Below are positions 1 through 7,792 of a stretch of 32,445 bases of DNA, piece after piece; the stretch's first letter is position 1; each line of letters begins with the position of its first letter. The stretch is from contig CALBDW010000032.1 of assembly GCA_937927435.1 (NCBI GenBank), positions 1-32,445 of the forward strand, read 5' to 3'. The position numbers were made by a program, and so were the translations under genes. The notes under the pieces were generated by a model. That model did not search any database and was not told where the DNA came from. It saw only the letters and a list, made by a program, of their open reading frames with translations. The DNA is from an uncultured Bdellovibrionales bacterium. GTDB taxonomy: Bacteria > Bdellovibrionota > Bdellovibrionia > Bdellovibrionales > JAMPXM01.

Positions 1-45
1 GAGGCTAATGAGAGAATTTAAATTTTGAAAGAACCCGGCTTATGC

Positions 46-303
46 CTAGCATACGCTTAAGCTTGAGCAATTAGAATAATAATGAGTGATTCGCTCGACC
101 AATTCCATCAGAGCTTTGCCAACTGCAGATATGTCCCTTGATGCTACCGACCGGCCGATTAACCCTGGCGCCAAATCAGATGTGGCCCGGATATCATGAT
201 ATCCAGTTAGCCAGTTGGATATATAAGTCATGTTTTGAAGGGTTAGTTTAATCGACTGCCTTTGTGATATGGCCCAGTCGATCAATCCCTTGAAATCTTC
301 CAT
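46..303 (-). CDS. small hypothetical protein (85 aa)
   Basis: I do not recognise this protein. It starts with ATG (MEDFKG) 19 nt before the upstream solute-binding-protein gene ends, so the two frames overlap by 22 nt, which would fit translational coupling at the end of a three-gene operon. It has no signal peptide, no clear membrane segment and no motif I can name; it is a mixed, probably helical sequence with two Cys near the C-terminus. There is no good Shine-Dalgarno sequence before the ATG, so translation would depend on coupling, or the frame may be chance. The base composition is AT-rich like its operon neighbours. It could instead be spurious. Confidence 0.4.
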   Translation of the reverse strand: MEDFKGLIDWAISQRQSIKLTLQNMTYISNWLTGYHDIRATSDLAPGLIGRSVASRDISAVGKALMELVERITHYYSNCSSLSVC

Positions 304-1841
304 ACAGGCGAGTTTGGAAATAAAAACGAAAAATTTGGGCGCCAGGGTTTTCTCACCAATGAAACATATGGAGTTCGTACGATCGGAATTATTACGGGGC
401 TTAAAAGACTTTTAAGATGCAATTCTCTAAGGGCTGTCAGACGTTCTGCTTCATCAGTATTGATGAGATAGTTAGATAGCCACTTTTCTCGTTCGTCATT
501 CGTAGTTCCCAAGAACCCTGATTTTAAGCTGTTAATAACGTTCGGTAGCTCTTCTAAAAATCCCGTGTCCATTGAAACGACATAGAGGTGAGGATAATCG
601 GAAGAACTTATGTTTTTGTCATAAGCTGGAAGTTTGGTCATCTGAACTACTTTTATTCCCGGCAGAGCCTTCGCTACGAGGGGCTTCATCTTGTCGTAGT
701 TTCGTGGGAAGAAACCAATCACAATACCGCTTCCGTCTTCGTCATTTAGGGCGGGCTTGTTTCGAAGACTAATGACGGGTTCAAGATCTGCTGGGGAGAT
801 GCTTCCTTTTCCTCCTTCTGGAAAATACTGATAGGCTAGCTTGAATCCGCTTCTACCTGCATACGCCTTCGCTAGCTCGTTAGCCAATCTATTGCCAACG
901 GACCAACGTCGTTCGGAGCTAAGTTGCAGGCCTTTTTCAGTGAACGCTATCAACTCGAGTCGGACGGTTAGTGTTTGAAAAATATGTACCTTGTCGGAAT
1001 GTTTATAACGGTCGATGCGTTCGCTAATATCTGTTTGGTCTAGAGGGCTTAGATAATCTATTTCACCCGACTCAAAGAGCTCCAAGCCAGATTTTTTTGT
1101 TTCGCGCGTGGGAACAAAAATAGCCGTTTGTGGAATTCGATCGGAGTAAAAGATATGTTTGGTATTCGCAGCTAGAACGAGTGAGCCATCGCGCCGTCTT
1201 TCTTTTATATAGTAAACTCCCGATGTGATTGAAAGGTCTATGGTTTTTAGGTCGTTAGGGTCGACAGACCTCCTCGGAATAACCGAAAAATCAATTGCAC
1301 TAAAATTATCAAATATTGTCAGAGTTTTCCTTGCCGGTTTTACACGAAGCTTACCATCGACAATCCTTAAACCTTCACATTTATCATCGACTGTTTGGGG
1401 CTGTTTATCGGAACATATTAGATTTCTTAGGTCACCGTGGGTGCTGGAGCCGAGAACTAGAAGGCGCATTAGCGAAAAGTAGACATCGTCTACGGTGATT
1501 TTTTCGCCGCCGGAGTCAACCAGTTTATCATTTATTACGAATTCGATTTCGTCGCCGACCCAATAGAACTTTGCGGCGGCGCCTGGAACCAGGCGTCCCT
1601 CATTGTCCTTCAGTAGAAGAGGAATATATAAGTTTTCTAAGAGAGCATATTGTCCTGCGACCTCTACACGTGCCGGATCAAACTCGGCAAGAGACGTCGA
1701 ATACGGAAATCCTACCTTGAACTCTTCACTGAAGTTAAAATGCGTGCTCCAAGCATCACCTTTTTGCGATAACCAATACAGGATAACTATTAAAATTGTG
1801 AGAGCAGAAAAGATAATTAAAGGTAATCTTTTTGCGCTCAT
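282..1841 (-). CDS. membrane-anchored extracellular solute-binding protein, family 5 (OppA/DppA-like), divergent
   Basis: This is probably the periplasmic ligand-binding component of a peptide- or nickel-type ABC uptake system. The N-terminus MSAKRLPLIIFSALTILIV is a hydrophobic anchor (about residues 5-24), followed by a family-5-like start (KVGFPYS..LAEFDPARVEVAGQYALLENLYIPLLL) and the VDDVYFSLMRLL segment that matches the family's 'kDV..S..r' region. At 519 aa the length fits SBP_bac_5. I chose the ATG at 1841 because it follows an AAGAG ribosome site and lies 7 nt after the stop of the upstream exported peptide gene; the longer open frame to 2024 only shadows that gene. No permease or ATPase gene is visible, so it may be an orphan receptor or pair with a distant transporter. 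Similarity is at fold level and the ligand is unknown. Confidence 0.65.
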   Translation of the reverse strand: MSAKRLPLIIFSALTILIVILYWLSQKGDAWSTHFNFSEEFKVGFPYSTSLAEFDPARVEVAGQYALLENLYIPLLLKDNEGRLVPGAAAKFYWVGDEIEFVINDKLVDSGGEKITVDDVYFSLMRLLVLGSSTHGDLRNLICSDKQPQTVDDKCEGLRIVDGKLRVKPARKTLTIFDNFSAIDFSVIPRRSVDPNDLKTIDLSITSGVYYIKERRRDGSLVLAANTKHIFYSDRIPQTAIFVPTRETKKSGLELFESGEIDYLSPLDQTDISERIDRYKHSDKVHIFQTLTVRLELIAFTEKGLQLSSERRWSVGNRLANELAKAYAGRSGFKLAYQYFPEGGKGSISPADLEPVISLRNKPALNDEDGSGIVIGFFPRNYDKMKPLVAKALPGIKVVQMTKLPAYDKNISSSDYPHLYVVSMDTGFLEELPNVINSLKSGFLGTTNDEREKWLSNYLINTDEAERLTALRELHLKSLLSPVIIPIVRTPYVSLVRKPWRPNFSFLFPNSPVWKISRD

Positions 1842-1848
1842 TGGACTC

Positions 1849-2073
1849 TTACTTTTCGGCACCGGGGGTCCATGTTCCAGATGTTCCGTATTTATCGACG
1901 AGGATTTTCGAATCTCTAAGCTGTTCGATAATCGTGGACTCGGACGGGTTTTGATCTTGGGTGGGGTTCGTTTGATTTTCTTCGGTCTCGGAGATCGGCT
2001 CTTTGCTAGTTGCTGCAAAAGCACTTGTTACACCGATAATCAGGCTCGTAACCGTAAAGAATATTTTTTTCAT
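1849..2073 (-). CDS. small exported protein (74 aa)
   Basis: A short protein with a textbook Sec signal peptide (MKKIFFTVTSLIIGVTSAFA, cleavage after AFA at about residue 20), leaving a mature polar peptide of about 54 residues rich in Glu, Asn, Pro and Thr and ending in GTWTPGAEK. It has a GGAG ribosome site just before the ATG. Its stop lies only 7 nt from the start of the solute-binding protein gene, so the two are surely co-transcribed. I recognise no family. The mature part has no Cys and looks disordered. It might be a periplasmic partner of the binding protein or a secreted peptide; neither is shown by the sequence. Confidence 0.7.
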   Translation of the reverse strand: MKKIFFTVTSLIIGVTSAFAATSKEPISETEENQTNPTQDQNPSESTIIEQLRDSKILVDKYGTSGTWTPGAEK

Positions 2074-2446
2074 ATATTCTCCACTAATCCTACGTAGATT
2101 TGCTTGGCGAGGGTGTTGGTAGCAAGTTTAGTGCCCGAGTACGAGAAGAGTAATGTAAGGTTAATTGATTAGTGATGGGTTTTAAGATGGCGTTTTGATA
2201 GTAGAGGAGGCGCTTGCTGTGTGCCAGGGTTGGCCCTTATATGGCCGAAGAGTGTCGTTTTCTGGCGGAGGTGACAACCATTGGCGCCTGACTTCGACCA
2301 TGAAAGCATAGCAAGTACCAACCTCGGTCCGGGAGTTTGAAAGTAAACCGGGTCGGGCTTGCGTGTACGCGATATCGGTTTGAATCTCGCCGAGCACGAC
2401 CTTAAGCGGGCTAAAGAGTGGGGGTGAATGTGTCGAAAAGTGAGAC
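2074..2446. other. intergenic region between divergent genes, 373 nt
   Basis: This stretch separates the minus-strand exported-peptide operon from the plus-strand mscS gene and must hold both promoters, but I see no pair of boxes good enough to call. Open frames of 88-125 codons on the minus strand here run into mscS antisense and are Pro/Arg-rich shadows. A tRNA T-loop-like stretch near 2370-2395 does not fold into a tRNA. Confidence 0.5.
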
Positions 2447-3517
2447 ATGGACGTGGAAAAGATCGAACGGGCAGCGTGGTTTGCAGAAGAGCATATATTA
2501 GCGACGGTGCGGCTGGAAGTCGTGCTGGTGATCTTGGCGCTAGCAATCGCGTCGTGGGTTGGTTACAAGATTCTTTTGCGCAACGTTTCGTTTGATCGGC
2601 ACCAGATTTTCCGAGGTCAGTTCAAAAATCTCGCTGGGCATGCTCTCGGCGGTCTTTTTCTTTTTGCTCTATACAAAGTGTTCATGTGGGCGCCGACGGA
2701 CGTGGCGCGCGCAATTGCTCCGTATCTTGGGCTTATTGCGGTTATTTCGGGTTGTATCGTTCTCGTCAAGATCTTGAGGATCATAGCGTACGAGTTCCTG
2801 TTCTTTACGAGCATGAAGACCGGTGTTCCGCTTTTGCTCGTGAACGTTTTTACGCTGATTATTTCGCTCATTCTGGCCGGGTGGTTTTTGACGAGGTTCT
2901 TCCAGGTGGACCTGACGCCGCTCCTCGCGACGTCGGCGATTCTCTCGATCGTGCTCGGTCTTGCGCTTCAAGATACGCTAGGTAACCTCTTTGCGGCTAT
3001 ATCGCTCCAGATCGACAAACCTTTCGAACTTGGTGACTGGATCGAGCTGCGAAATGGCTCGGACAGGATTGCGGGCCAGGTTTATGAACTGAGCTGGCGC
3101 GCAACCGTTCTTCAGGCTCTGACTGAAGAACTCATCACGATTCCCAACAGAAACGTTGCGCAATGGCAAATTTTCAACTACGGCGGGAATCATCGGCATT
3201 TTCTGCGTACGCAGTTCTTCCGGGTGCCATTCGGGACCTCAATTGAATTGGCGAAGGTTGTTTTGCTGTCGTCGGCGTCGTCGGTGCCGGGGATTCTCAA
3301 AACGCCGCCGCCGACGGTGGTCGTTTCCGAAATTACGGAGTCTTGGATCACGCTGAAGGTTGTCTACGGTATTTCGGACTACGGTTCACAATACGGAATC
3401 GCGGATAAGTTCTTTACGCGGGCTCTTGCGGATCTAGCAGAGGCGGGAATTGACCTTGCAGGACCGCGAATTCTCGTTGAAGACGCGAACGTGAAACGGC
3501 CGGATCAAGCGGCGTAA
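2447..3517 (+). CDS. small-conductance mechanosensitive channel, MscS family
   Basis: An inner-membrane channel that opens under membrane tension and releases solutes on osmotic downshock. The first half has several hydrophobic helices (about residues 25-45, 65-85, 95-115 and 125-150). It is followed by the MscS pore helix and beta domain: LLATSAILSIVLGLALQDTLGNLFAAISLQIDKPF, then GDWIEL, and ITIPNRNVAQWQIFNY, which matches the family's 'iPN....' motif. The length (356 aa) is that of a slightly enlarged MscS. The ATG follows GTGAG at a short spacing. It is a single-gene unit closed by a strong hairpin terminator. With mscL at 25922 the window encodes both main osmotic safety valves. Confidence 0.93.
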   Translation: MDVEKIERAAWFAEEHILATVRLEVVLVILALAIASWVGYKILLRNVSFDRHQIFRGQFKNLAGHALGGLFLFALYKVFMWAPTDVARAIAPYLGLIAVISGCIVLVKILRIIAYEFLFFTSMKTGVPLLLVNVFTLIISLILAGWFLTRFFQVDLTPLLATSAILSIVLGLALQDTLGNLFAAISLQIDKPFELGDWIELRNGSDRIAGQVYELSWRATVLQALTEELITIPNRNVAQWQIFNYGGNHRHFLRTQFFRVPFGTSIELAKVVLLSSASSVPGILKTPPPTVVVSEITESWITLKVVYGISDYGSQYGIADKFFTRALADLAEAGIDLAGPRILVEDANVKRPDQAA

Positions 3518-3522
3518 ACAAA

Positions 3523-3547
3523 AACGCCCGCTTGGCGCGCGGGCGTT
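3523..3547 (+). terminator. strong hairpin after mscS-family gene
   Basis: A perfect 9-bp stem, AACGCCCGC (3523-3531) and GCGGGCGTT (3539-3547), with a 7-nt loop, begins 5 nt after the mscS stop. Only a short T-rich stretch follows on the plus strand. On the minus strand the stem is followed by TTTTGTTT, so it may terminate the convergent protease gene as well. Confidence 0.85.
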
Positions 3548-3568
3548 CTTGTGTCGAGTCTTCCGGTC

Positions 3569-4474
3569 TTACTGCGGCTTCGGCATCATGCATCCGGGGA
3601 CCGCGAGATCAAACTCTCTCTTCTCGTTTAAGCACGAATAGAGCCAGTAGGTTTGTTGCCCATAACCACGGCCTTTAATGATCGAAACGTTACCCGACGG
3701 GTCGACTTCGCACGGGTTATTCATTGTGCAGGATTTGCCGTTTTCATTCGCCGTGTTGTTGATCGCGCTCACTTCGCCCGTCTCAATGGACACGATGGGC
3801 GATCCGGAGGTCCCGCCGATCACGTTGCATCCGGTTTCGCTATAGCGGACGGAGTCGTACATAACGTATCCGCCTTCGCGTAGCTCGTGAACGAAGCCAT
3901 CGATATAGCAGGAGTAAGTGCGCTTCCAGTAGCCCGAAGGAATTTCGATGGGCGTCCCTTCCAGCGGGCGTTGGTCGGCGAGATAGAGCGGTTCGATTCC
4001 GGTTTTGCTTTTGATTTGTTTGTAGGTTTCATTGAGTTCCAGGAGCGCGACGTCAGTACCGGTCATCGTTGCGTAAAGAATTTTATCAGCCTGGAGCGTG
4101 GTGATCGCGCGGCCGTCACGATCGAGAAGGCGGACGCTAAAGCGCTTCGCTTTGTTGTAAACGACTTCTCCGGGGCGTGGCATGCCGCCGAAAAATCCGC
4201 CGATGCAGTGGCCGTTGGTGAGGATAAGGGCTTTGGAATCTTCGGGCGCGCCTTTGAAACGTATGTACGAAGCCGAGCAGTTGGAAAGGGCAGCGATGGC
4301 ATCGAAGTTGAAGACGGCGCGCTCAAGGTCAACTTCGTAAGGCCAGACCCAGGGTTGCGTGCTTGTAAGCGGGAACGCTTGAGCGAGTTGCGGAACAGTT
4401 AAAAGCAGAAGAGCGGCGAGCGCTTGAAACAACTGTTTCCGAGCGCCCACGACGGACGTGAAGACAAAGTTCAT
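3569..4474 (-). CDS. exported trypsin-like serine protease
   Basis: A secreted or periplasmic endopeptidase of the chymotrypsin/trypsin fold. A signal peptide (about residues 1-33, cleavage after AQA) precedes the mature enzyme. The full catalytic triad is visible: His89 in LTNGHC, Asp141 in TGTDVALLEL and Ser223 in GGTSGSPI. Several Cys pairs suggest disulfides, as expected outside the cytoplasm. The start has an excellent AAGGAGG site. The gene is probably transcribed from its own promoter in the 207-nt gap upstream, where an 8-bp inverted repeat lies at 4620-4649. The substrate is unknown; extracellular proteases of this type are abundant in predatory and scavenging bacteria. Confidence 0.88.
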   Translation of the reverse strand: MNFVFTSVVGARKQLFQALAALLLLTVPQLAQAFPLTSTQPWVWPYEVDLERAVFNFDAIAALSNCSASYIRFKGAPEDSKALILTNGHCIGGFFGGMPRPGEVVYNKAKRFSVRLLDRDGRAITTLQADKILYATMTGTDVALLELNETYKQIKSKTGIEPLYLADQRPLEGTPIEIPSGYWKRTYSCYIDGFVHELREGGYVMYDSVRYSETGCNVIGGTSGSPIVSIETGEVSAINNTANENGKSCTMNNPCEVDPSGNVSIIKGRGYGQQTYWLYSCLNEKREFDLAVPGCMMPKPQ

Positions 4475-4619
4475 AACCCCTCCTTGGTCTTCGTACGATC
4501 CAGCTGGTGGACCGGCTCAACTCCATATGAGCAAACGCCGACTCGGAAAAACCGATTCGCCTCCCCCAAAGGCGAGAGTTTTCCAAGGCGGATTTATTAA
4601 TTGCATTCAATTGTGTATT

Positions 4620-4649
4620 GGGTGGCAAACACAAAAAGCGCTGCCACCC
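4620..4649. repeat. 8-bp inverted repeat upstream of protease gene
   Basis: GGGTGGCA (4620-4627) and TGCCACCC (4642-4649) form perfect arms around a 14-nt spacer, 32 nt after the methyltransferase stop on the minus strand. There is no T-tract, so it is a poor terminator. It could be an operator near the protease promoter. Confidence 0.4.
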
Positions 4650-4681
4650 TCGTGACTGGACTAAGGATTATGTCCGATAAA

Positions 4682-5509
4682 CTAGTAGACTTCGGCGCGC
4701 GCGAGGATCCATGAGTAGAAGATCACGGCGTCGGGATCTTTTTTGAGGGTTGTGAGTTCGTCCTTCATCGCTTGAACGATCTCGGGAGTCACTCGGTTCG
4801 CTTTTAATAAGTCGGGAGCACCGCTGAGCAAGAGGTTGGTCCAGTAGTCGATAAACGAAGCGCGTTTTTTCGGCATCCGGTTGTCGTATTGATGGGTGAG
4901 GACCTTGGTCGAGATATTTTGGTATCCCGCCTTCATCAGGTAGTTGGCGAGCTTTCCGCCGACGAACGGGTCACCTTTCAGTGACCATTGGTGGTCGTTG
5001 AATTCCATCCAGTATTTGAGTGTCGCGGGGGAGTAAGGGTGGAGATAAAACGTCGCATTTAAGACTTCGTTACAATAGATGACTCCGCCCGAGCGCAGAA
5101 CGCGTTGAATCTCAAGGAGGATTTCCACTGGATTCTGCACATGTTCGAGGAGCCAGCAGACGAAAGCGCCATCGAATTTATTGTCTTCGAACGGAAGCTT
5201 GAGGGCATCGGCGACTTCGATCGCGACTTTCCCGGCTTCAATGTCTTTCTTGAGTTCTTTCTTGGCGCGTTCAACTTGAATGGGAGAGGCATCGACGCAT
5301 TGGATGCGCAGATGCGGAAAGCGCTCGAGAAGAATTTTCGTTTGCGCTCCGACGCCGCTTCCAACTTCGATGATTTCGTTGCACGTGCTGAAGTCGACGT
5401 TCGAAAAAATCAGGTCTTCGTGCACACGCGCTTGCGTGAAGAGACGGTCTTGTTCTTCCTTCGTGAATCCGTGAATGTAGCCTTCGGCTAAGCCTGTTTT
5501 TTCTCCCAT
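4682..5509 (-). CDS. class I SAM-dependent methyltransferase
   Basis: A cytoplasmic Rossmann-fold methyltransferase. Motif I is EIIEVGSGVGAQT (about residues 45-57), the acidic residue ending strand 2 is in CVDASPIQVERA, and the motif II-III region is DNKFDGAFVCWLLEHV..P..IL.E..RVLRSGG, typical of the Methyltransf_11/31 group. The long C-terminal part (KYWMEFNDHQWSLKGDPFVGGKLA...) is probably a substrate-binding cap. At 275 aa it is a usual length. The acceptor cannot be told from the sequence. The ATG follows GAGGAG. It lies 94 nt downstream of the prolyl oligopeptidase gene in the same direction and may share its transcript. Confidence 0.85.
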   Translation of the reverse strand: MGEKTGLAEGYIHGFTKEEQDRLFTQARVHEDLIFSNVDFSTCNEIIEVGSGVGAQTKILLERFPHLRIQCVDASPIQVERAKKELKKDIEAGKVAIEVADALKLPFEDNKFDGAFVCWLLEHVQNPVEILLEIQRVLRSGGVIYCNEVLNATFYLHPYSPATLKYWMEFNDHQWSLKGDPFVGGKLANYLMKAGYQNISTKVLTHQYDNRMPKKRASFIDYWTNLLLSGAPDLLKANRVTPEIVQAMKDELTTLKKDPDAVIFYSWILARAEVY

Positions 5510-5603
5510 GTCTCCTCAGTGTACTCCCATTGGGCGGGACGACGAAAGTGCCCATACGGCCGGTTGTTTAGGGCCTGACCTGCGACGGGGTCAAGACGGC
5601 GAC

Positions 5604-7721
5604 TTAAGGCCCGAGTTTATGCCAAAGGTACGTGAACTCGAGCGCCATGACGAGCACGCGGTCTTTGAGGTTCGCGGCGCCGGCATGCCCGCCATCGATG
5701 TTCTCGTAGTAGAGCACGGGGTGACCGAGCTGTTTCATTTTCGCCACCATTTTACGGGCGTGTGCGGGGTGGACGCGGTCGTCTTTTGTACTCGTTGTGA
5801 AAAGAACCTCCGGATACCGTGTGTCAGCTCTGAGGTTATGGTAGGGCGAGTACTTGAGGAGTACCTCCCGCATCTTCGGGTCGTCTGGATTGCCGTATTC
5901 CTCCATCCAACTCGCTCCGGCTAAGAGCTTGTGGTGGCGAAGCATATCGGTGAGAGGTACGGAACTCACGACCGCATTAAAGAGGTCGGGCCGTTGCGTA
6001 AACGCGACCGATGTGAGAAGTCCCCCGTTGGAACCGCCTTGAATTCCAAGATGGCGGGGAGAAGTTATCTTGTTCTGGATTAAGTCCTCGGCGATGGCGG
6101 CGAAGTCATCGAAGGCGCGTTGGCGGTTCTCGCGTAAGGCGGCTCGATGCCAGTCAGGTCCGAATTCCCCGCCTCCGCGGATGTTGGCGAGCACATAAAC
6201 TCCTCCACGCTCGAGCCAGACCTTACCGATGCTTCCCAAGTAAAAAGGTGTCAGCGCGTTTTGGAATCCGCCATAGCCGTAAAGAAGAGTCGGATTCTTG
6301 CCGTCGTAAACGAGATTCCTCTTATGTACAATGAAATAGGGAATCATGGTTCCATCGCGACTGACAGCGAACCTTTGCTCGGCGACGATGTCTTTCGCGT
6401 TAAATCTGGGCGGAGAGCTTTTCAACACCTTCTTAGCAATCTTGCCGCTTCGATCGAATTCGATCGATAAAAGGGTAGTCGGTGTGACGAAATCCTGATA
6501 GGAGGCGATGAATCGATTCTGGTAACTGTCGGACGAATTCACATAGACGTTTCCGACTGAACCGAAATCGATCGTTTCTTCGACCCATGCGTCGCCGTTT
6601 TCCGAGTATCTCAGAATCTTGCCGTTAACGTTGTCGAGCACGTCGAGCAGCACGAAGTCGCGTGTGGTGGAAACGTCCTCCAAGAAGCGTGTCTGCGTGG
6701 GGGTAAAAACCGGCTCAAGTTTTTCAAGCGCAGCCTGGCCTTCCTTTATGGCGGCGATGGGAAGGGCTACGATCGAGCCGGCTTTGAAGGCAGCGCGGGT
6801 CGTTTTTAAGTCACTGCGTAGAGAAAAGAGAAGTTTTTCTTTGAACACCGTCTCCAGAGCCGCATCGCTCGGCATGGGAATGGGAACAAGCCGATTCTCG
6901 GCGTCGATCAGCCAGTACTTGGATTCATAGAAGGAAAGCGCGCGCATCGCGAGGCGCGTGGTTCCTTCGGGGCGGTGGCTGGCATACGCGACGACGGAGA
7001 TATCGGACTTTTCGCCGCGAAGGACTTCGGTGGCATCCTCGAGTTTTTGACCGCGGCGCCAAAGTTTCACAATCATCGGGTAGCCCGAGTCCGTCAGGGT
7101 TCCTGGGCCGAAATCGGTGGCGACGAAGACAGTGTTTTCGTCCGCCCAGTAGATGCGGGACTTGGCTTCCGGAAGGTTGAAGCCGTTGTCGACGAATTTC
7201 TTCGTTTTTAAGTCGAATTCCCGGACGACCTTGGCGTCTTTTCCTCCGCGCGAAAGATGGATCAGGCAGCGCTCGTATTTAGGCGGAAGGCAGTTCGCCG
7301 ATGACCAGACCCAGTTTTCGTTTTCGGCCTTCGCGAGGGCGTCGACGTCGATAAGCACCTCCCATTGGGGCGAGCGAGAGGCATAGGATTCGAAGGTTGT
7401 GCGGCGCCAAACGCCGCGGACATGCTTGTCGTCCTGCCAGAAGTTATAGAGAAAGCCGCCGCGAAGACTGACGTACGGCAGGCGGTCTTTCGCGAACAAA
7501 ACATCGGAAATTTCTTTTTCGATCTTCGCAAAGCGAGGATCGGCTTTAAGCCTCTGCAATGTGATGTCGCTTTGTTCGCGAGCGAACGCGAGGGCTCGTT
7601 CGCCTTCTATCTCTTCAAGCCAAACATAAGGGTCAGATTCGCTGTTTTTAAAACGATTCGTCATTGATGCGCACGCTGATGAGATGAAAAGACTGAGACA
7701 AACGAGCAAGATGAAACGCAT
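5604..7721 (-). CDS. exported prolyl oligopeptidase family protein (S9A)
   Basis: A serine peptidase that cleaves after proline in short peptides. The N-terminal half forms the beta-propeller that limits substrate size; the C-terminal half is the alpha/beta hydrolase. Catalytic residues are visible: Ser564 in QGGSNGG, the Asp pair 647-648 in TKDDRVHP and His679 in DGGHAG. The oxyanion region YGYGGF and the RGGGEFG loop match the family. It is full length (705 aa). Residues 1-18 are an export signal ending SSACAS, which could be a lipobox or a plain signal-peptidase site, so the enzyme is periplasmic or a lipoprotein. The ATG is preceded by AACGAGG, which lies inside a 13-bp hairpin arm (see 7724-7770). 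Confidence 0.92.
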   Translation of the reverse strand: MRFILLVCLSLFISSACASMTNRFKNSESDPYVWLEEIEGERALAFAREQSDITLQRLKADPRFAKIEKEISDVLFAKDRLPYVSLRGGFLYNFWQDDKHVRGVWRRTTFESYASRSPQWEVLIDVDALAKAENENWVWSSANCLPPKYERCLIHLSRGGKDAKVVREFDLKTKKFVDNGFNLPEAKSRIYWADENTVFVATDFGPGTLTDSGYPMIVKLWRRGQKLEDATEVLRGEKSDISVVAYASHRPEGTTRLAMRALSFYESKYWLIDAENRLVPIPMPSDAALETVFKEKLLFSLRSDLKTTRAAFKAGSIVALPIAAIKEGQAALEKLEPVFTPTQTRFLEDVSTTRDFVLLDVLDNVNGKILRYSENGDAWVEETIDFGSVGNVYVNSSDSYQNRFIASYQDFVTPTTLLSIEFDRSGKIAKKVLKSSPPRFNAKDIVAEQRFAVSRDGTMIPYFIVHKRNLVYDGKNPTLLYGYGGFQNALTPFYLGSIGKVWLERGGVYVLANIRGGGEFGPDWHRAALRENRQRAFDDFAAIAEDLIQNKITSPRHLGIQGGSNGGLLTSVAFTQRPDLFNAVVSSVPLTDMLRHHKLLAGASWMEEYGNPDDPKMREVLLKYSPYHNLRADTRYPEVLFTTSTKDDRVHPAHARKMVAKMKQLGHPVLYYENIDGGHAGAANLKDRVLVMALEFTYLWHKLGP

Positions 7722-7723
7722 AA

Positions 7724-7770
7724 GGCCAACCTCGTTGAGGGTGTGGAGATCATTTTTAACGAGGTTGGCC
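7724..7770 (-). promoter_or_regulatory. 13-bp hairpin enclosing the ribosome site of the prolyl oligopeptidase gene
   Basis: GGCCAACCTCGTT (7724-7736) and AACGAGGTTGGCC (7758-7770) are perfect 13-bp inverted repeats around a 21-nt spacer. In the minus-strand RNA the 3' arm contains the GAGG ribosome site and ends 2 nt before the ATG at 7721. The folded leader would hide the translation start. No T-run follows on either strand, so it is not a normal terminator. A weak promoter-like TTGCAG-17-AAAAAT overlaps it; if used, the transcript would lack the 5' arm. Confidence 0.6.
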
Positions 7771-7792
7771 GGAACTGCAAGAAGGTGGCGTC

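Noticed and set aside
2370..2395. tRNA T-loop-like GGTTTGAATC before mscS
   Set aside because: Flanking bases do not pair into a T stem and no acceptor, D or anticodon arm can be found.
2169..2546. 125-codon minus-strand ORF overlapping the mscS start
   Set aside because: Arg/Pro/Ser-rich shadow translation with no ribosome site, antisense to a well supported gene.
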